From positions 1-45,466 of the forward strand of contig JADLHZ010000014.1 in NCBI GenBank assembly GCA_020848545.1: a DNA stretch of 45,466 nt. The letters are read 5' to 3'. The notes beneath the pieces were generated by a model. It made no database searches and was not told where the DNA came from. It worked only from the letters and a program-made list of their open reading frames with translations. The DNA comes from Deltaproteobacteria bacterium (GTDB taxonomy: Bacteria > Myxococcota > JADLHZ01). The position numbers were made by a program, and so were the translations under genes. Of the stretch, positions 26,827 through 37,052 are shown piece by piece (position 1 is the first letter of the stretch; each line of letters starts with the position of its first letter).

Positions 26827-27699
26827 CTACTTCTTGATCGGAATCGCCGCCACGCACGCGACCGGCACCTTCAGCGACACCGCGCCGAGCTTCGTCAGCG
26901 ATCCCGCGCCGAGCTTCCACAGCGCCGCCATGCCGTCCTGCTGGCACGTCGCGAGGATGCCGCCGACCTCGACCGGCGCCACGATCATGTCTTCGAGCTC
27001 GATGCGGCCTGCTTGCGAGCTGCCGAGCCCTTGGTTCACCCGCCACACCGCCCCTTCGCCGTCGATCGCGAGCACGTTGCCGCAGGAGTCGCCGCAGATG
27101 CGCAGGGCATCGTCGAAGGCACGCTCCGGCGCCGCGTCGATGTCGCCCGCAGAGAACGCGTCGATCGCGCCCGAGCTCAGCAGCGCGAAGACGCGATCGC
27201 CGCGGACGACGAGCGCGGTGATCTCGCTGTCCTGCTCGGTCGCTTCGAAGCGGGCGCCTTTGCCGCGCGGATCCTGTGCGCTGCGTTTGTGCAAGGTGCC
27301 ATCGGCGCTGGCGTAGAAGAGCGCGTCGTCTTTCAGCGCGAGCGAGGTCAGCGGGATGCCGCCTTCGTCGACGTCCGAGAGCGTCTGCAGCGACTCGGCC
27401 TCGGCGTAGGCGATGAGCCCGTCGCCGGTGGCGGCGATGACGAACGCGCCGGCTTCGACGCAAGCGACGTAGGCGCGGCCTTCATTCGTCTTACGCGTGA
27501 GCAACTGCCCTTTGTCGCCCTTGTCGGCGATGCGCGCGAGCACGCCTTCGCTGGTCGTCGCGACGAGGGTGCCGCGCGCCGAAGCGTACAGGCTCGTGAC
27601 AGCGCCTTTGCCGACGCGCAGGATCCATTGGGTCTTCGCCTGGGCGTCGAAGCAAACGACGTGACCGTCTTCCGTGCCGGCGAAGAAGCGTGCGCTCAT
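26827..27699 (-). CDS. WD40/PQQ-like beta-propeller protein
   Basis: 290 residues from ATG 27699. Repeated blade-like units such as FAGTEDGHVVCFDAQAKTQW, LFYASADGTLHKRS and GGILATCQQDGMAALWKL, spaced about 40 residues apart, mark a six- or seven-bladed propeller. No signal peptide, so probably cytoplasmic and a protein-interaction scaffold. Same strand as the 27743-28510 gene, 43 bp downstream of that gene's stop, so possibly co-transcribed. Family beyond the fold is not clear. Confidence 0.75.
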   Translation of the reverse strand: MSARFFAGTEDGHVVCFDAQAKTQWILRVGKGAVTSLYASARGTLVATTSEGVLARIADKGDKGQLLTRKTNEGRAYVACVEAGAFVIAATGDGLIAYAEAESLQTLSDVDEGGIPLTSLALKDDALFYASADGTLHKRSAQDPRGKGARFEATEQDSEITALVVRGDRVFALLSSGAIDAFSAGDIDAAPERAFDDALRICGDSCGNVLAIDGEGAVWRVNQGLGSSQAGRIELEDMIVAPVEVGGILATCQQDGMAALWKLGAGSLTKLGAVSLKVPVACVAAIPIKK

Positions 27700-27742
27700 G
27701 AGCGGCCGGACTACACTGGCGCGTCGCCGCGCTCAAGATACC

Positions 27743-28510
27743 TCAGCCCAAGCGTTTCTTCGCCCGCGCCATGTACTCCTCGAGCGGGAAGAGCTCGACC
27801 TCGGCGGCGCCCTTCTCTCCGTCCGCCGAGTACTCGAAGGGATCGTCGATGTCGCGGATGAGCCGCAGCATGTAGGTGAAGATCAACGTCACGAAGGCGA
27901 CGAGGATGAGCTCGGCGATCTGGCTCTTGAAACGCGAGATCATCAGCAAGAGCACGATCGTCGCCGTGAGCGTCTCGAGCAGCGCGTAGCCCGACGCCAA
28001 GAAGCCCGTACGCGAGATGACCGCGATGCGCGAGAGCGTCTTCCTCAAGTTGTGCACCTCGCCGAGGGCGCGCGTCGCGTAGCTGCCGGCGCCCGCCTTC
28101 TCCACGCCGTGCAGCAACTTCGAAAAGTCATCGAGGCGGCCGAACATGATCTCCTGCGTGAGCTTCTTGTAGAGCCACTCGTGGATGCCGCTGGTGACCT
28201 GCCAGAGCCCGCTCTTCAACGCTTTTTCGTCGAGGCCGGGCTTGGCGATCGCCGCCTGCACAATCGTCTCTTCCAAGGTTTCGAGCGTGCACGCGACGTC
28301 GGCCGGGATCTTTTCGCTCTCTTTGTAGTCGGCCATCGTGCCGGCGAGCATGAAGCCGACGAGGAAGACGCCGCCGGTCAACACCAGGCCGACGTCGCTG
28401 AACTCGATGACGCCAGCGAAATGCAGGCCGAACTCGAGCGCCAACTTCACGGCGACGGCGACCGCCACGTAAGGGAGCGATGTCAGCATCAATTTCCATT
28501 TGATGAGCAT
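27743..28510 (-). CDS. bestrophin-like (DUF4239-type) membrane protein
   Basis: 255 residues from ATG 28510. Two hydrophobic segments near the N-terminus and two near 175-225 flank a helical soluble part. Near the C-terminus, LRLIRDIDDPFEY matches the D-x-D-x-PF signature of DUF4239/bestrophin-like proteins, a putative anion-channel fold. The ion or role is inferred only. Divergent from citrate synthase. Confidence 0.65.
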   Translation of the reverse strand: MLIKWKLMLTSLPYVAVAVAVKLALEFGLHFAGVIEFSDVGLVLTGGVFLVGFMLAGTMADYKESEKIPADVACTLETLEETIVQAAIAKPGLDEKALKSGLWQVTSGIHEWLYKKLTQEIMFGRLDDFSKLLHGVEKAGAGSYATRALGEVHNLRKTLSRIAVISRTGFLASGYALLETLTATIVLLLMISRFKSQIAELILVAFVTLIFTYMLRLIRDIDDPFEYSADGEKGAAEVELFPLEEYMARAKKRLG

Positions 28511-28579
28511 GAGCGAAAACTCTCATGCTCCGGCCCGCGCGCAAGAAAAGTGTTCGCGCCGGTCGGCGGCGCGCGTCTA

Positions 28580-28608
28580 TTGAGACCGCCGGCAACATCG
28601 GATAACGC
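28580..28608 (+). promoter_or_regulatory. possible sigma70-type promoter of the citrate synthase gene
   Basis: TTGAGA at 28580-28585 and TAACGC at 28603-28608 with 17 bases between. It ends 35 bases before the GTG start of the citrate synthase gene, in the divergent gap. The -10 is weak, so this is tentative. Confidence 0.3.
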
Positions 28609-28643
28609 TATGCGTAACCCGGTCCTCGAGCGAAGGAGCACGT

Positions 28644-29936
<1,293 letters not shown>

Positions 29937-30090
29937 ATCGTGGCCGTGAACGTGGCCGTGGCCACGAGTAGCACTTACGGAGATCCCCGGTGTTTCACCT
30001 AAAGTGGAGACCACTCCGACCTTGTGCGACATTCACGGCGTGAATGATCCGCACTCCGGCTCCGTCCCAACGTCTTCGAAGGGAGATCGA

Positions 30091-30717
30091 ATGATCCGTT
30101 TCCTCGTCCTCGTTCTCGCGACGACCTGTTTCGCCTCGACCGCAGAGGCTGGATGGGGCCTACGCAATTCCTTCGGCCAAGGCATCTACATGGCGCAACC
30201 AGACACGACGCCCGCGCAAGAGAAAACAGACGCCGACGGCAACGTGATTACGGACGCAGCGGGCGAGATCGTGCTGCAAGCGGACAAGTTGAAGCGCGGC
30301 TGCCTCGGGAAACTCTGCTACGACGGCAACCGCCGCAAGCCCGTCGACTTCGAGATCATGCCCTACTACGGCTTCGGGCTGGTCTCGATCGACCTCGGCA
30401 TCGCCTTCAACTTGGAGCAGCGCAACGACATCGGCTTCGATTTTCACTTCCGTCCGGGCGTGCGCATCTTCCCGTTCATGGGCCTGTTCATCCGCGCCTT
30501 CTTGGACCTGACGGCCGCGCAGATCTCGACGGCGACGTCGAGCACCGGCGCCATCCGCGCGTCCTTCGAAGGTAACTTGGGCGTCGGCGCTGGCTGGCAG
30601 TTCAAGCTCGGGCCGTGGGGCATCTTCGGCGAATTCTCGCTGCAACCGCGACTTTGGGGCGCGGGCGCGTTCAACTTCCCCATCGAGTTCCGCGTCGGCA
30701 TTCTCTTGGAACCGTGA
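30091..30717 (+). CDS. outer-membrane-type beta-barrel protein
   Basis: 208 residues from ATG 30091, preceded by GGGAG at 6 bases; an in-frame frame from 30004 lacks a signal. It begins with a signal peptide (MIRFLVLVLATTCFASTAEA). The rest alternates short amphipathic strands (YYGFGLVSIDLGIAF, DIGFDFHFRPGVRIF, WGIFGEFSLQPRLW) ending in a terminal strand FRVGILLEP, as in small outer-membrane barrels. No specific family is recognised. Single gene between citrate synthase and the RNase Y homologue. Confidence 0.7.
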   Translation: MIRFLVLVLATTCFASTAEAGWGLRNSFGQGIYMAQPDTTPAQEKTDADGNVITDAAGEIVLQADKLKRGCLGKLCYDGNRRKPVDFEIMPYYGFGLVSIDLGIAFNLEQRNDIGFDFHFRPGVRIFPFMGLFIRAFLDLTAAQISTATSSTGAIRASFEGNLGVGAGWQFKLGPWGIFGEFSLQPRLWGAGAFNFPIEFRVGILLEP

Positions 30718-30757
30718 GCTTGGCACCCTCGCCCTTATCGGCGTACACTCCGCGCTT

Positions 30758-32389
30758 ATGATGATCCCCCTCCTCGTGGCGGTCGGCAGCACTGTCGTCA
30801 CGTTGATTCTACTCAAAATACTCGTGAAACCGGCCATCACGCAGGCGTCGATGGACGAAGGCATCGAGCAGCGCCTGGCCGCCGCCAAGGCGGAAGCCGA
30901 GCGCACGCTGCAAAACGCCAAGTCCGACGCCAAGGTCGTCTCGGCCGAGCTGCGCGAGGGCTTCTTGGCCACGCTCGAGCAGATGGGCAAAGACCTCAAA
31001 GACATGGGCGAGCGCCTCGACCGCAAAGAGAGCACGGTCAAGACGCGCGAAAACACCGTGAACGAGCGGCGCAAGGTCGTGCAGCAAAAAGAGCTCGAGA
31101 TCAAAGAGCGCGCTCAGAAGGTCGTCCCGGCGCAGAAGTTCCGCGGCGACTTGCTCGCACGCTTGCGCGCGAAGCTCGTGGAACGCAGCGGCGTCGAAGA
31201 AGCACACGCCGTCAGCGAGATGGTCGAAGCGCACCTGACCGACGCGCAGCTCCACGCCACGAACCTGAAGCTCTCTGCCGAGCAGCGCGCCAAGGAAGAC
31301 GCCGAGCGGCTCGGCAAGCGGGTCATCGCGATCTCGAACGAGCGCTTCAACATGAGCCATCAGCCGGACGAAGAGCACCCGGGCTTTCGCCTGACCGATC
31401 CCGAGATCGTCGAGAAGGTGGCGAACGACGCGGCCTTCAAGGAAGCGTTCATCGCCGCCACCGAGGCCGAGCTCAACGTGGCCGACGAGGGCAAGTGGGT
31501 GGACGTGCGCGGCGTCGATCCGCTGAAGCGCGAGATCAGCCGGCGCACGCTCATCTACATGAAGAACCAAGGCGTCGTGCACGTCGATCGCATTCCGATC
31601 GTGCTCTCGCGCGTGCAGAAGGAAGTCGACAAAGAGCTCGACCGCGCCGCCGAACGTGCGGTTCGCATCTTGCGCCTGGCGCCGCTCGAGGGCGAAGTGA
31701 AGCGTCTGTTCTCGCGCTTGCTCTACCGCGCGTCGTACTCGCAGAACCAGTGGCACCACGCCGTCGAGGTCGCCTACGTTTGCGGCATGATGGCCTCGGA
31801 GCTTGGCCTCGACGTCAAGGTTGGACGCCGGGCCGGCTTGCTCCACGACATCGGCAAAGCGATGACGCACGATCACGAAGGATCGCACGCGCTGCTCGGC
31901 GCCGACGTGGCGCGTCGGTGCGGCGAGTCCGAAGACGTGTGCAACGCCATCGGCGCGCACCATGGCGAAGAGCCCCTGATCTCGCCCTACGCCGAGATCA
32001 CGGCCGCCGGCGACGCCATCAGCGGTGCTCGCCCGGGCGCGCGCCGCGAGATCCAAGAGGCGTTCGCGAGTAAGGTCTACGACATCGAGCGCATCGCCCT
32101 GAACGTGAAGGGCGTCGAGCGCGTGCACATCATGCAAGGCGGCCGCGAAGTGCGCGTGTTCGTCGGCGAGCGCGAATCGAAGGTGGAGAACAAGCCTGCG
32201 ATCGGCTGGGAAGCCATCTACGGCGGCGGCAACGGCGGCAACGGCGGCGCCAAGAAGGGCGTCACGGATAACGATATGCCGGACATCGCGCGGGAGATCG
32301 CGACGCAGATCGAAGAGCAGCTGACGTACCCTGGGCAGATTCGCGTGACAGTGATTCGCGAGACGCGGGCCATCGGGGTCGCGCGCTAG
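30758..32389 (+). CDS. rny: RNase Y homologue with degenerate KH domain
   Basis: 543 residues from ATG 30758 (a second ATG follows at 30761). Layout matches RNase Y, the membrane-bound endoribonuclease that starts mRNA decay: N-terminal TM (about 3-22), long coiled coil (about 30-210), KH region, HD domain. The HD part is strong: WHHAVEVAYVCG, RRAGLLHDIGKA, AHHGEEP, GDAISGARPGARRE, and a C-terminal YPGQIRVTVIRETRA. In the KH region the usual GRIIGREGRN loop is absent; the aligned stretch reads EIVEKVANDAAFKEAF, while the following DPLKREISRRTL part is kept. So RNA binding may differ. Gene name is by homology. Confidence 0.85.
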   Translation: MMIPLLVAVGSTVVTLILLKILVKPAITQASMDEGIEQRLAAAKAEAERTLQNAKSDAKVVSAELREGFLATLEQMGKDLKDMGERLDRKESTVKTRENTVNERRKVVQQKELEIKERAQKVVPAQKFRGDLLARLRAKLVERSGVEEAHAVSEMVEAHLTDAQLHATNLKLSAEQRAKEDAERLGKRVIAISNERFNMSHQPDEEHPGFRLTDPEIVEKVANDAAFKEAFIAATEAELNVADEGKWVDVRGVDPLKREISRRTLIYMKNQGVVHVDRIPIVLSRVQKEVDKELDRAAERAVRILRLAPLEGEVKRLFSRLLYRASYSQNQWHHAVEVAYVCGMMASELGLDVKVGRRAGLLHDIGKAMTHDHEGSHALLGADVARRCGESEDVCNAIGAHHGEEPLISPYAEITAAGDAISGARPGARREIQEAFASKVYDIERIALNVKGVERVHIMQGGREVRVFVGERESKVENKPAIGWEAIYGGGNGGNGGAKKGVTDNDMPDIAREIATQIEEQLTYPGQIRVTVIRETRAIGVAR

Positions 32390-32430
32390 ATTTCGGCTAC
32401 GGCGGCGTCAACGGCGACGGATACGCTGGA

Positions 32431-33855
32431 TCAGGAAGCCGCCGGAAGGTGCACAGAGAAGGTCGTGCCCTTGCCCACTTCCGATTGAACTTGGATGAGC
32501 CCGCCGCGGTTCTTGACGATGCCGTACACGGTCGACAAGCCGAGGCCATTGCCTTTCCCCTTCAGCTTCGTCGTGAAGTACGGCTCGAAGATGCGTTCGA
32601 GCACGTCCGGCGCCATGCCCTTGCCGTCGTCGGTGACCTTGATCACCACGTAGGCGCCGGGCACGACGCCGTCGAGGCGCGCGGCCGCGTCGAGATCGGC
32701 GCGGGTGGCGGCGATGACGATGTGGCCACCGTCGGCGCAAGCGTCCCGCGCGTTGACGACGAGGTTCATCAGGATCTGCCCGAGCTCGTCGTTGTCGACG
32801 CCGACGGATCCGAGGCCGTCAGCGAGGGTGACGGCGAGGTTCACTTGGCCCACGCTCGCGCGCAAGATCCCCGAGAGCTGGGTCACCGCCATCGCGACGT
32901 CGCAGCTGCCGGCACGGCGGCGCGCTCCGCGGCCGAACGCCAAGATCCGTTGCGTGAGGTCGGCCGCCGAGCGGCCGGCCGAGAGGATGTCGCTGACGCT
33001 CTGCTGCACAGCGGGATCGACCGGCGGCGTCATCTGCAAGAGCTCGGCGCTCGCCAGGATGACGCTGAGCAAGTTGTTGAAGTCGTGCGCGACGCCGCTC
33101 GCCAATCGGCCGAGCGCCTCCATCGTCCGCGCTTCGCGCAAGGTGCGCTCGAGCCGCTCCTTGTGGCGCTCGGCCTCGTAGCGCGCGGTCATGTCGCGCA
33201 AGGTGTAGAGCATCGCGGCTTTGCCCGCGATCATCACGCGCGAGCGCACGATCTCGATGCGCTTCTCGGCGCCGCGCGCGTCTTTGATCGTCGCGTCGCC
33301 TTCGAAGGTCATCGACTCGTTCGGCACGAGCTGCGCGAACGGCGTGCCGCGCAGATGATCCTCCGGGACGCCGAAGAGCTCGGTCGCCGCGTGGTTCACC
33401 TCGAGGATGCGGCCCTCGTCGACGACGAGCATCGCATCGAAAGCTGCGAAGAATGCGGCCCGGTACCGCTCTTCGCTTTGATCGAGGCGGCGGCGGAGCT
33501 GCACCTTGTCGGCGGCCGAGCGCAGGCGCAGCGCGAACGCGTCGAGGTTGTCGATGGGCTTCTGCACGTAGTCGAAGGCGCCAACGTCGATCGCCTCAAT
33601 CGCCGACTGCAGCGAGCCCTCGGCGGTGCAGATGATGATCTCGCACTCGGGCACTTGCCGGCGGATCTCACGTGAGAGGTCGATGCCGCTGCCGTCCGGG
33701 AGGTTGCGATCGATGATCGCGAGCTCCAGCTGGCCGAGATCCGTGAGCAGCGCTCTGGCGCCCGCGACAGAAGGGGTCGCATGCGGGCGCCAGCCGTTTT
33801 TTTTGCACACGAGGCTCAGCAGCTCGACGATGCCGGGCTCATCGTCCACGATCAT
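32431..33855 (-). CDS. response regulator-PAS-histidine kinase hybrid
   Basis: 474 residues from ATG 33855 (MIVDDEPG); earlier in-frame codons read the complement of ttcA. Domain order: receiver (phospho-acceptor Asp49, acidic D4/D5, Thr77, Lys99); PAS (about 125-225, FDAMLVVDEGRILEVNHAA); HisKA with GRLASGVAHDFNNLL, phospho-His257; HATPase with N-box NLVVNARDA, G1 DDGKGM, F-box FEPYFTTK and G2 GNGLGLS. Receiver first means another kinase may feed it. Cytoplasmic, no TM. No output regulator is adjacent. It converges on rny and is divergent from ttcA across an inverted repeat. Confidence 0.92.
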   Translation of the reverse strand: MIVDDEPGIVELLSLVCKKNGWRPHATPSVAGARALLTDLGQLELAIIDRNLPDGSGIDLSREIRRQVPECEIIICTAEGSLQSAIEAIDVGAFDYVQKPIDNLDAFALRLRSAADKVQLRRRLDQSEERYRAAFFAAFDAMLVVDEGRILEVNHAATELFGVPEDHLRGTPFAQLVPNESMTFEGDATIKDARGAEKRIEIVRSRVMIAGKAAMLYTLRDMTARYEAERHKERLERTLREARTMEALGRLASGVAHDFNNLLSVILASAELLQMTPPVDPAVQQSVSDILSAGRSAADLTQRILAFGRGARRRAGSCDVAMAVTQLSGILRASVGQVNLAVTLADGLGSVGVDNDELGQILMNLVVNARDACADGGHIVIAATRADLDAAARLDGVVPGAYVVIKVTDDGKGMAPDVLERIFEPYFTTKLKGKGNGLGLSTVYGIVKNRGGLIQVQSEVGKGTTFSVHLPAAS

Positions 33856-33896
33856 GACGCGGGTAGATTCGATGTATGTTGTTAACCGCCGCGCCG

Positions 33897-33922
33897 CGAA
33901 GACGCAAATTGTTGCGTCTTCG
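33897..33922. promoter_or_regulatory. perfect 11-bp inverted repeat between divergent genes
   Basis: CGAAGACGCAA (33897-33907) and TTGCGTCTTCG (33912-33922) with spacer ATTG. It lies in the 81-bp gap between the hybrid kinase start (33855) and the ttcA start (33937). Position suits a dimeric-regulator operator; it could also fold as an RNA hairpin in either transcript. Confidence 0.5.
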
Positions 33923-33936
33923 ACGCCCTTTCCGCT

Positions 33937-34734
33937 ATGCGCGGCCGCGTGCTGACGCTGTCCGACACCGAGCAGAAGCTGCGCTCCGCGATGGGCCGCG
34001 CGATCGCCGATCATGCGCTGATCCGCGATGGCGATCGCATCCTCGTCGGCATGAGCGGCGGCAAGGACAGCTACGCGATGATGACCTTGCTCGACGGGCT
34101 GCGCGCGCGCGCACCGGTGCGCTTCGAGCTCGTCGCCGTGCACGTGGATCAAGGGCACCCGGGCTACGACGGCTCGCCGCTCGTCCGCTGGCTCGCCGCC
34201 GCGGGCGTGCGCTACGAGATCGTGCACGAGGACACCTTCTCGATCGTCACGGACAAGGTGAGCGAGGGCAAGACGTACTGCTCGCTCTGCTCACGGCTCC
34301 GGCGCGGGATCTTGTACAGCGTGGCTAGGCGGTTTGGCTGCAACAAGATCGCGCTCGGGCACCATCGCGAAGACACCCTCGAGACCCTGATGATGAACCT
34401 CTTCTTCGGCGGCAAGCTGGCGGCGATGCCGGCGAAGCTCACGACCGACGACGGCGAGCTCGAGGTGATTCGGCCGTTGATCTATTGCGCCGAGGAGACG
34501 CTGGCGGCGTTCGCCGTCGAGCAGGCGTATCCGATCTTGCCGTGCAATCTGTGTGGATCGCAGTCGCAGGCGCAGAGGAAGCAGATGAAGGCGCTGCTCG
34601 CGAAGATGGAGGCGGAGCATCCGCACTTGAAGCAGACGATGCTCGCAGCGCTGGGGAACGTCAGCGCGACGCATTTGTTGGATCGAACGCTGGAACGAAA
34701 GGTCCCTGGGACCTTTTTCACCATTGTGCCATGA
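33937..34734 (+). CDS. ttcA: tRNA 2-thiocytidine(32) synthetase TtcA
   Basis: 265 residues. TtcA adds sulfur to C32 of certain tRNAs using ATP and an Fe-S cluster. Seen: PP-loop SGGKDS (40-45) and two CxxC motifs, C115-x2-C118 (YCSLCSR) and C203-x2-C206 (LPCNLCGSQ), as in the family. The last residues (KVPGTFFTIVP) are encoded by a REP-like palindrome at 34698-34716, so the C-terminal tail looks acquired. The PHP gene starts 60 bp later on the same strand. Confidence 0.93.
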   Translation: MRGRVLTLSDTEQKLRSAMGRAIADHALIRDGDRILVGMSGGKDSYAMMTLLDGLRARAPVRFELVAVHVDQGHPGYDGSPLVRWLAAAGVRYEIVHEDTFSIVTDKVSEGKTYCSLCSRLRRGILYSVARRFGCNKIALGHHREDTLETLMMNLFFGGKLAAMPAKLTTDDGELEVIRPLIYCAEETLAAFAVEQAYPILPCNLCGSQSQAQRKQMKALLAKMEAEHPHLKQTMLAALGNVSATHLLDRTLERKVPGTFFTIVP

Positions 34735-34794
34735 TAACGCTCGGAGCTGAGTTGTAATCGCAGGCGGATCGAGCGAAAAAGGTCCCAGGGACCC
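34698..34794. repeat. pair of inverted REP-like palindromes
   Basis: Left copy AAAGGTCCCTGGGACCTTT (34698-34716), 9-bp arms around one base, then TTC. Right copy AAAAAGGTCCCAGGGACC ending at 34793 is its inverted partner: its complement reads GGTCCCTGGGACCTTTTTC, matching the left copy. About 60 bases lie between. The left copy codes for the end of TtcA; the right copy sits directly before the ATG of the PHP gene and takes the place of its ribosome site. This resembles a REP doublet. Confidence 0.75.
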
Positions 34795-35619
34795 ATGCCG
34801 TATTTCGACGGACACATGCACACGACCTTCTCCGACGGGAACTTCTCGCCGGAAGAGTTGGCGAAGGCGAACGCCAAAGTCGGGACCAAGGTCGTTGCGC
34901 TCACCGATCACGATACCTTGAACGGCCACGAACGCATGGGCGCCGCGTGCGCTGCGAACGGCGTCGAGTGGGTGCCGGCGGTCGAGATGTCGGTCGACCT
35001 GCTCGGCAAAGAGATCCACGTGCTCGCCTACTTCGTCGGCACCGAGCACACGGCCGTCAAAGACGCGCTCGACGCTTCGCTCGCGCAACGAAAGGCGCAC
35101 TTGAAGGGTGCGCTCGCCAAGCTGAAGACGCTCGGCTTCGAGCTCACTGAGGAAGAAGTCGTGGCGCAAGCGATGGATCAGTCCGTCGGCCGGCCGCACA
35201 TCGCCAAAGCCATGATGAAGCGCGGTTACGTCAACAGCGTGGACGAGGCGTTCAAGCGCTTCTTGGGCGACGGAAAGCCCGGCCACCTTCCGCGCCAGCA
35301 TGTGCCGGCGGAGAAGATGATCGCCCTCGTCAACGCGGCCGGCGGCGTGTGCTCGTCGGCGCATCCCGGGATCTACGGGCTCGAAGAAGAACGCCTGAAG
35401 ATGCTGAAGGACATGGGGCTGAAGGGGATCGAGTGCTACCACCCGGAGCACGACCCCTCGGATCTCATCTTCTATCTGCGCCAATGCGAAGCGCTCGCGC
35501 TCGTTCCGACCGGCGGCAGCGACTTTCACGCACAGCCCGACAAGAAGCACGTGAAGCTCGGCTCGCATGGGCTCGATCAAAAAGGCTACGAGCGGCTGCA
35601 AGCGGCGCGCGGCAAGTGA
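34795..35619 (+). CDS. PHP-domain phosphoesterase (nucleoside bisphosphate phosphatase-like)
   Basis: 274 residues. The PHP fold binds three metals; its motifs are visible: DGHMHTTFSDG (motif I), ALTDHDT (II), PAVEMSV (III), SSAHPG, and a final GGSDFHAQ (IV). Closest known type is the RNase AM/YciV 3',5'-bisphosphate phosphatase class; the exact substrate is inferred. The start lies 1 base after the right REP copy, with only AGGGA three bases upstream, so translation initiation may be weak. The stop overlaps the next gene by 4 bases (GTGA). Confidence 0.88.
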   Translation: MPYFDGHMHTTFSDGNFSPEELAKANAKVGTKVVALTDHDTLNGHERMGAACAANGVEWVPAVEMSVDLLGKEIHVLAYFVGTEHTAVKDALDASLAQRKAHLKGALAKLKTLGFELTEEEVVAQAMDQSVGRPHIAKAMMKRGYVNSVDEAFKRFLGDGKPGHLPRQHVPAEKMIALVNAAGGVCSSAHPGIYGLEEERLKMLKDMGLKGIECYHPEHDPSDLIFYLRQCEALALVPTGGSDFHAQPDKKHVKLGSHGLDQKGYERLQAARGK

Positions 35620-36983
35620 GACGCGCTCTCGCCGTCCTCTTGTGCATCGCGAGCGCAGCGTGCGCCCAAGGCCCGAAGGTCGCGTTGACGATCGGCCTGC
35701 TCTTCCCGCAGAAGGGCGGCCTCGTCACCGGCGACCTCTACACGAACAGCTGCAACCTCGCGCTGCAGCACATCGCCGAAGGCGGCGGCATGCGCGGCAA
35801 CGGCCAGATCGTCTTCGCCACCGAGGACACCCTGACGAACGCAGCGAAGGCGAGCGAAGTGCTGACGAAGCTCGTCGACGAACGCGGCATCAAGGCGGCG
35901 ATCGGCGTCAGCTCCGGCGAGACCTTGAGCCTCTCCGGGCAAGCGCCGAGCGGCGCCGGCCCCACCGCCGCGAGCCTGCAAACGCCGCTCTTGTGCATCG
36001 GCTGCACCGCCCCTGAGCTCGACTGCGTGTCGCTGCACTTGCGCGCGTTTGGCGCGAGCGGCACCGACAGCGCGGCGAGCTGCGCTGATCCCAACGCCGG
36101 CAACATCACGCGGCCGGGCTATGTGTATCGGCTGAGCGAGAGCAGCGCCGCGCAAGGTAGTGCGCTCGCCGCGATGGCGCTCGCAGACGCCGCCGAAGCC
36201 GGTGCCCCGCTCGTCGCCGCGGCGCTCGCGGTCGCGTCGCCGTTCGGTGTGACGCTCGTCGATCAGGTGTTCAAGCCGGCGGTGCTCGCCGCGAACGCAC
36301 GCTTCGTGCGCCTGGCCACGCACGCGATCGGACCGGCGAGCGGCGAAGCGCAGACGGCATACGAAGCGGCGGTGCGCGCCGCGTTCGATGCGGCCGTCGC
36401 CGATGATCCCGCCTTTGGCGCCGTCAACGCGCTCGTCGTCGGATCATTTCCCGACCACGAGAAGTTGATCACCCAGGCCTACGCTGCGAGCACGAAGAAG
36501 CCGGCCCTCTATTTTCCGTTCACCGGTTACTCGAGCGAAGTGCTCGCGGTGTCTGAGCAGACCCTCGTCGGCAGCAAAGGCGTCACCTACGCCGTCGCTG
36601 CCGGCCCTTCGCCCGGCACCTTCGTCGTCGACTACGCCGCCTTCGCGAACGTCGCGAACCAGCAGGTCCGAAACAGCCTCTTCGTCGACGCCGCCTACGA
36701 CGCCGTCATGATGCTGGCGCTCGCAATTTATGCCACCGGCGAAGAGGATCCTTCGGCCGAAGACGTGAAGCGCAAGCTCGACACGCTCAACGATCCGAAC
36801 GGCGTCGTCATCGGCTACCGGCAGTTCTTTCAAGCACGAAAGGCGATCGATGCCGGCAAGACGATCAACTACCAAGGCGTCAGCGGCGCGCTCGACTTCG
36901 ACAGCAAGAATGGCGTGAAGAGCCCGCTCGCGCCGTGGATCGTCGCCTTGGACGGCAAAGCCCCGATGTTTCGCCCGCTCTGA
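35616..36983 (+). CDS. periplasmic substrate-binding (Peripla_BP_6-like) lipoprotein
   Basis: 455 residues from GTG 35616, overlapping the PHP stop. The start fits a signal peptide: VRRALAVLLCIASAACAQ, with a possible lipobox Cys at SAAC. The body has the branched-chain amino-acid/ligand-binding type I fold: LTIGLLFPQKGGLVTG near the N-terminus, IGVSSGETL, and NALVVGSFPDHEKLI. No ABC permease or ATPase gene is adjacent, so it may be an orphan receptor-like binder. Ligand unknown. Confidence 0.8.
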   Translation: MRRALAVLLCIASAACAQGPKVALTIGLLFPQKGGLVTGDLYTNSCNLALQHIAEGGGMRGNGQIVFATEDTLTNAAKASEVLTKLVDERGIKAAIGVSSGETLSLSGQAPSGAGPTAASLQTPLLCIGCTAPELDCVSLHLRAFGASGTDSAASCADPNAGNITRPGYVYRLSESSAAQGSALAAMALADAAEAGAPLVAAALAVASPFGVTLVDQVFKPAVLAANARFVRLATHAIGPASGEAQTAYEAAVRAAFDAAVADDPAFGAVNALVVGSFPDHEKLITQAYAASTKKPALYFPFTGYSSEVLAVSEQTLVGSKGVTYAVAAGPSPGTFVVDYAAFANVANQQVRNSLFVDAAYDAVMMLALAIYATGEEDPSAEDVKRKLDTLNDPNGVVIGYRQFFQARKAIDAGKTINYQGVSGALDFDSKNGVKSPLAPWIVALDGKAPMFRPL

Positions 36984-37052
36984 TCCTGCTCGGGGACGCC
37001 GCGATTGACTCCGGCGCTAAACTTGTGTCAGGACAGCCGCCGTCTGGCCAGT

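Noticed and set aside
30720-30757. Sigma54 promoter (TGGCAC) before the RNase Y homologue
   Set aside because: The TTGC half at the required spacing is missing.
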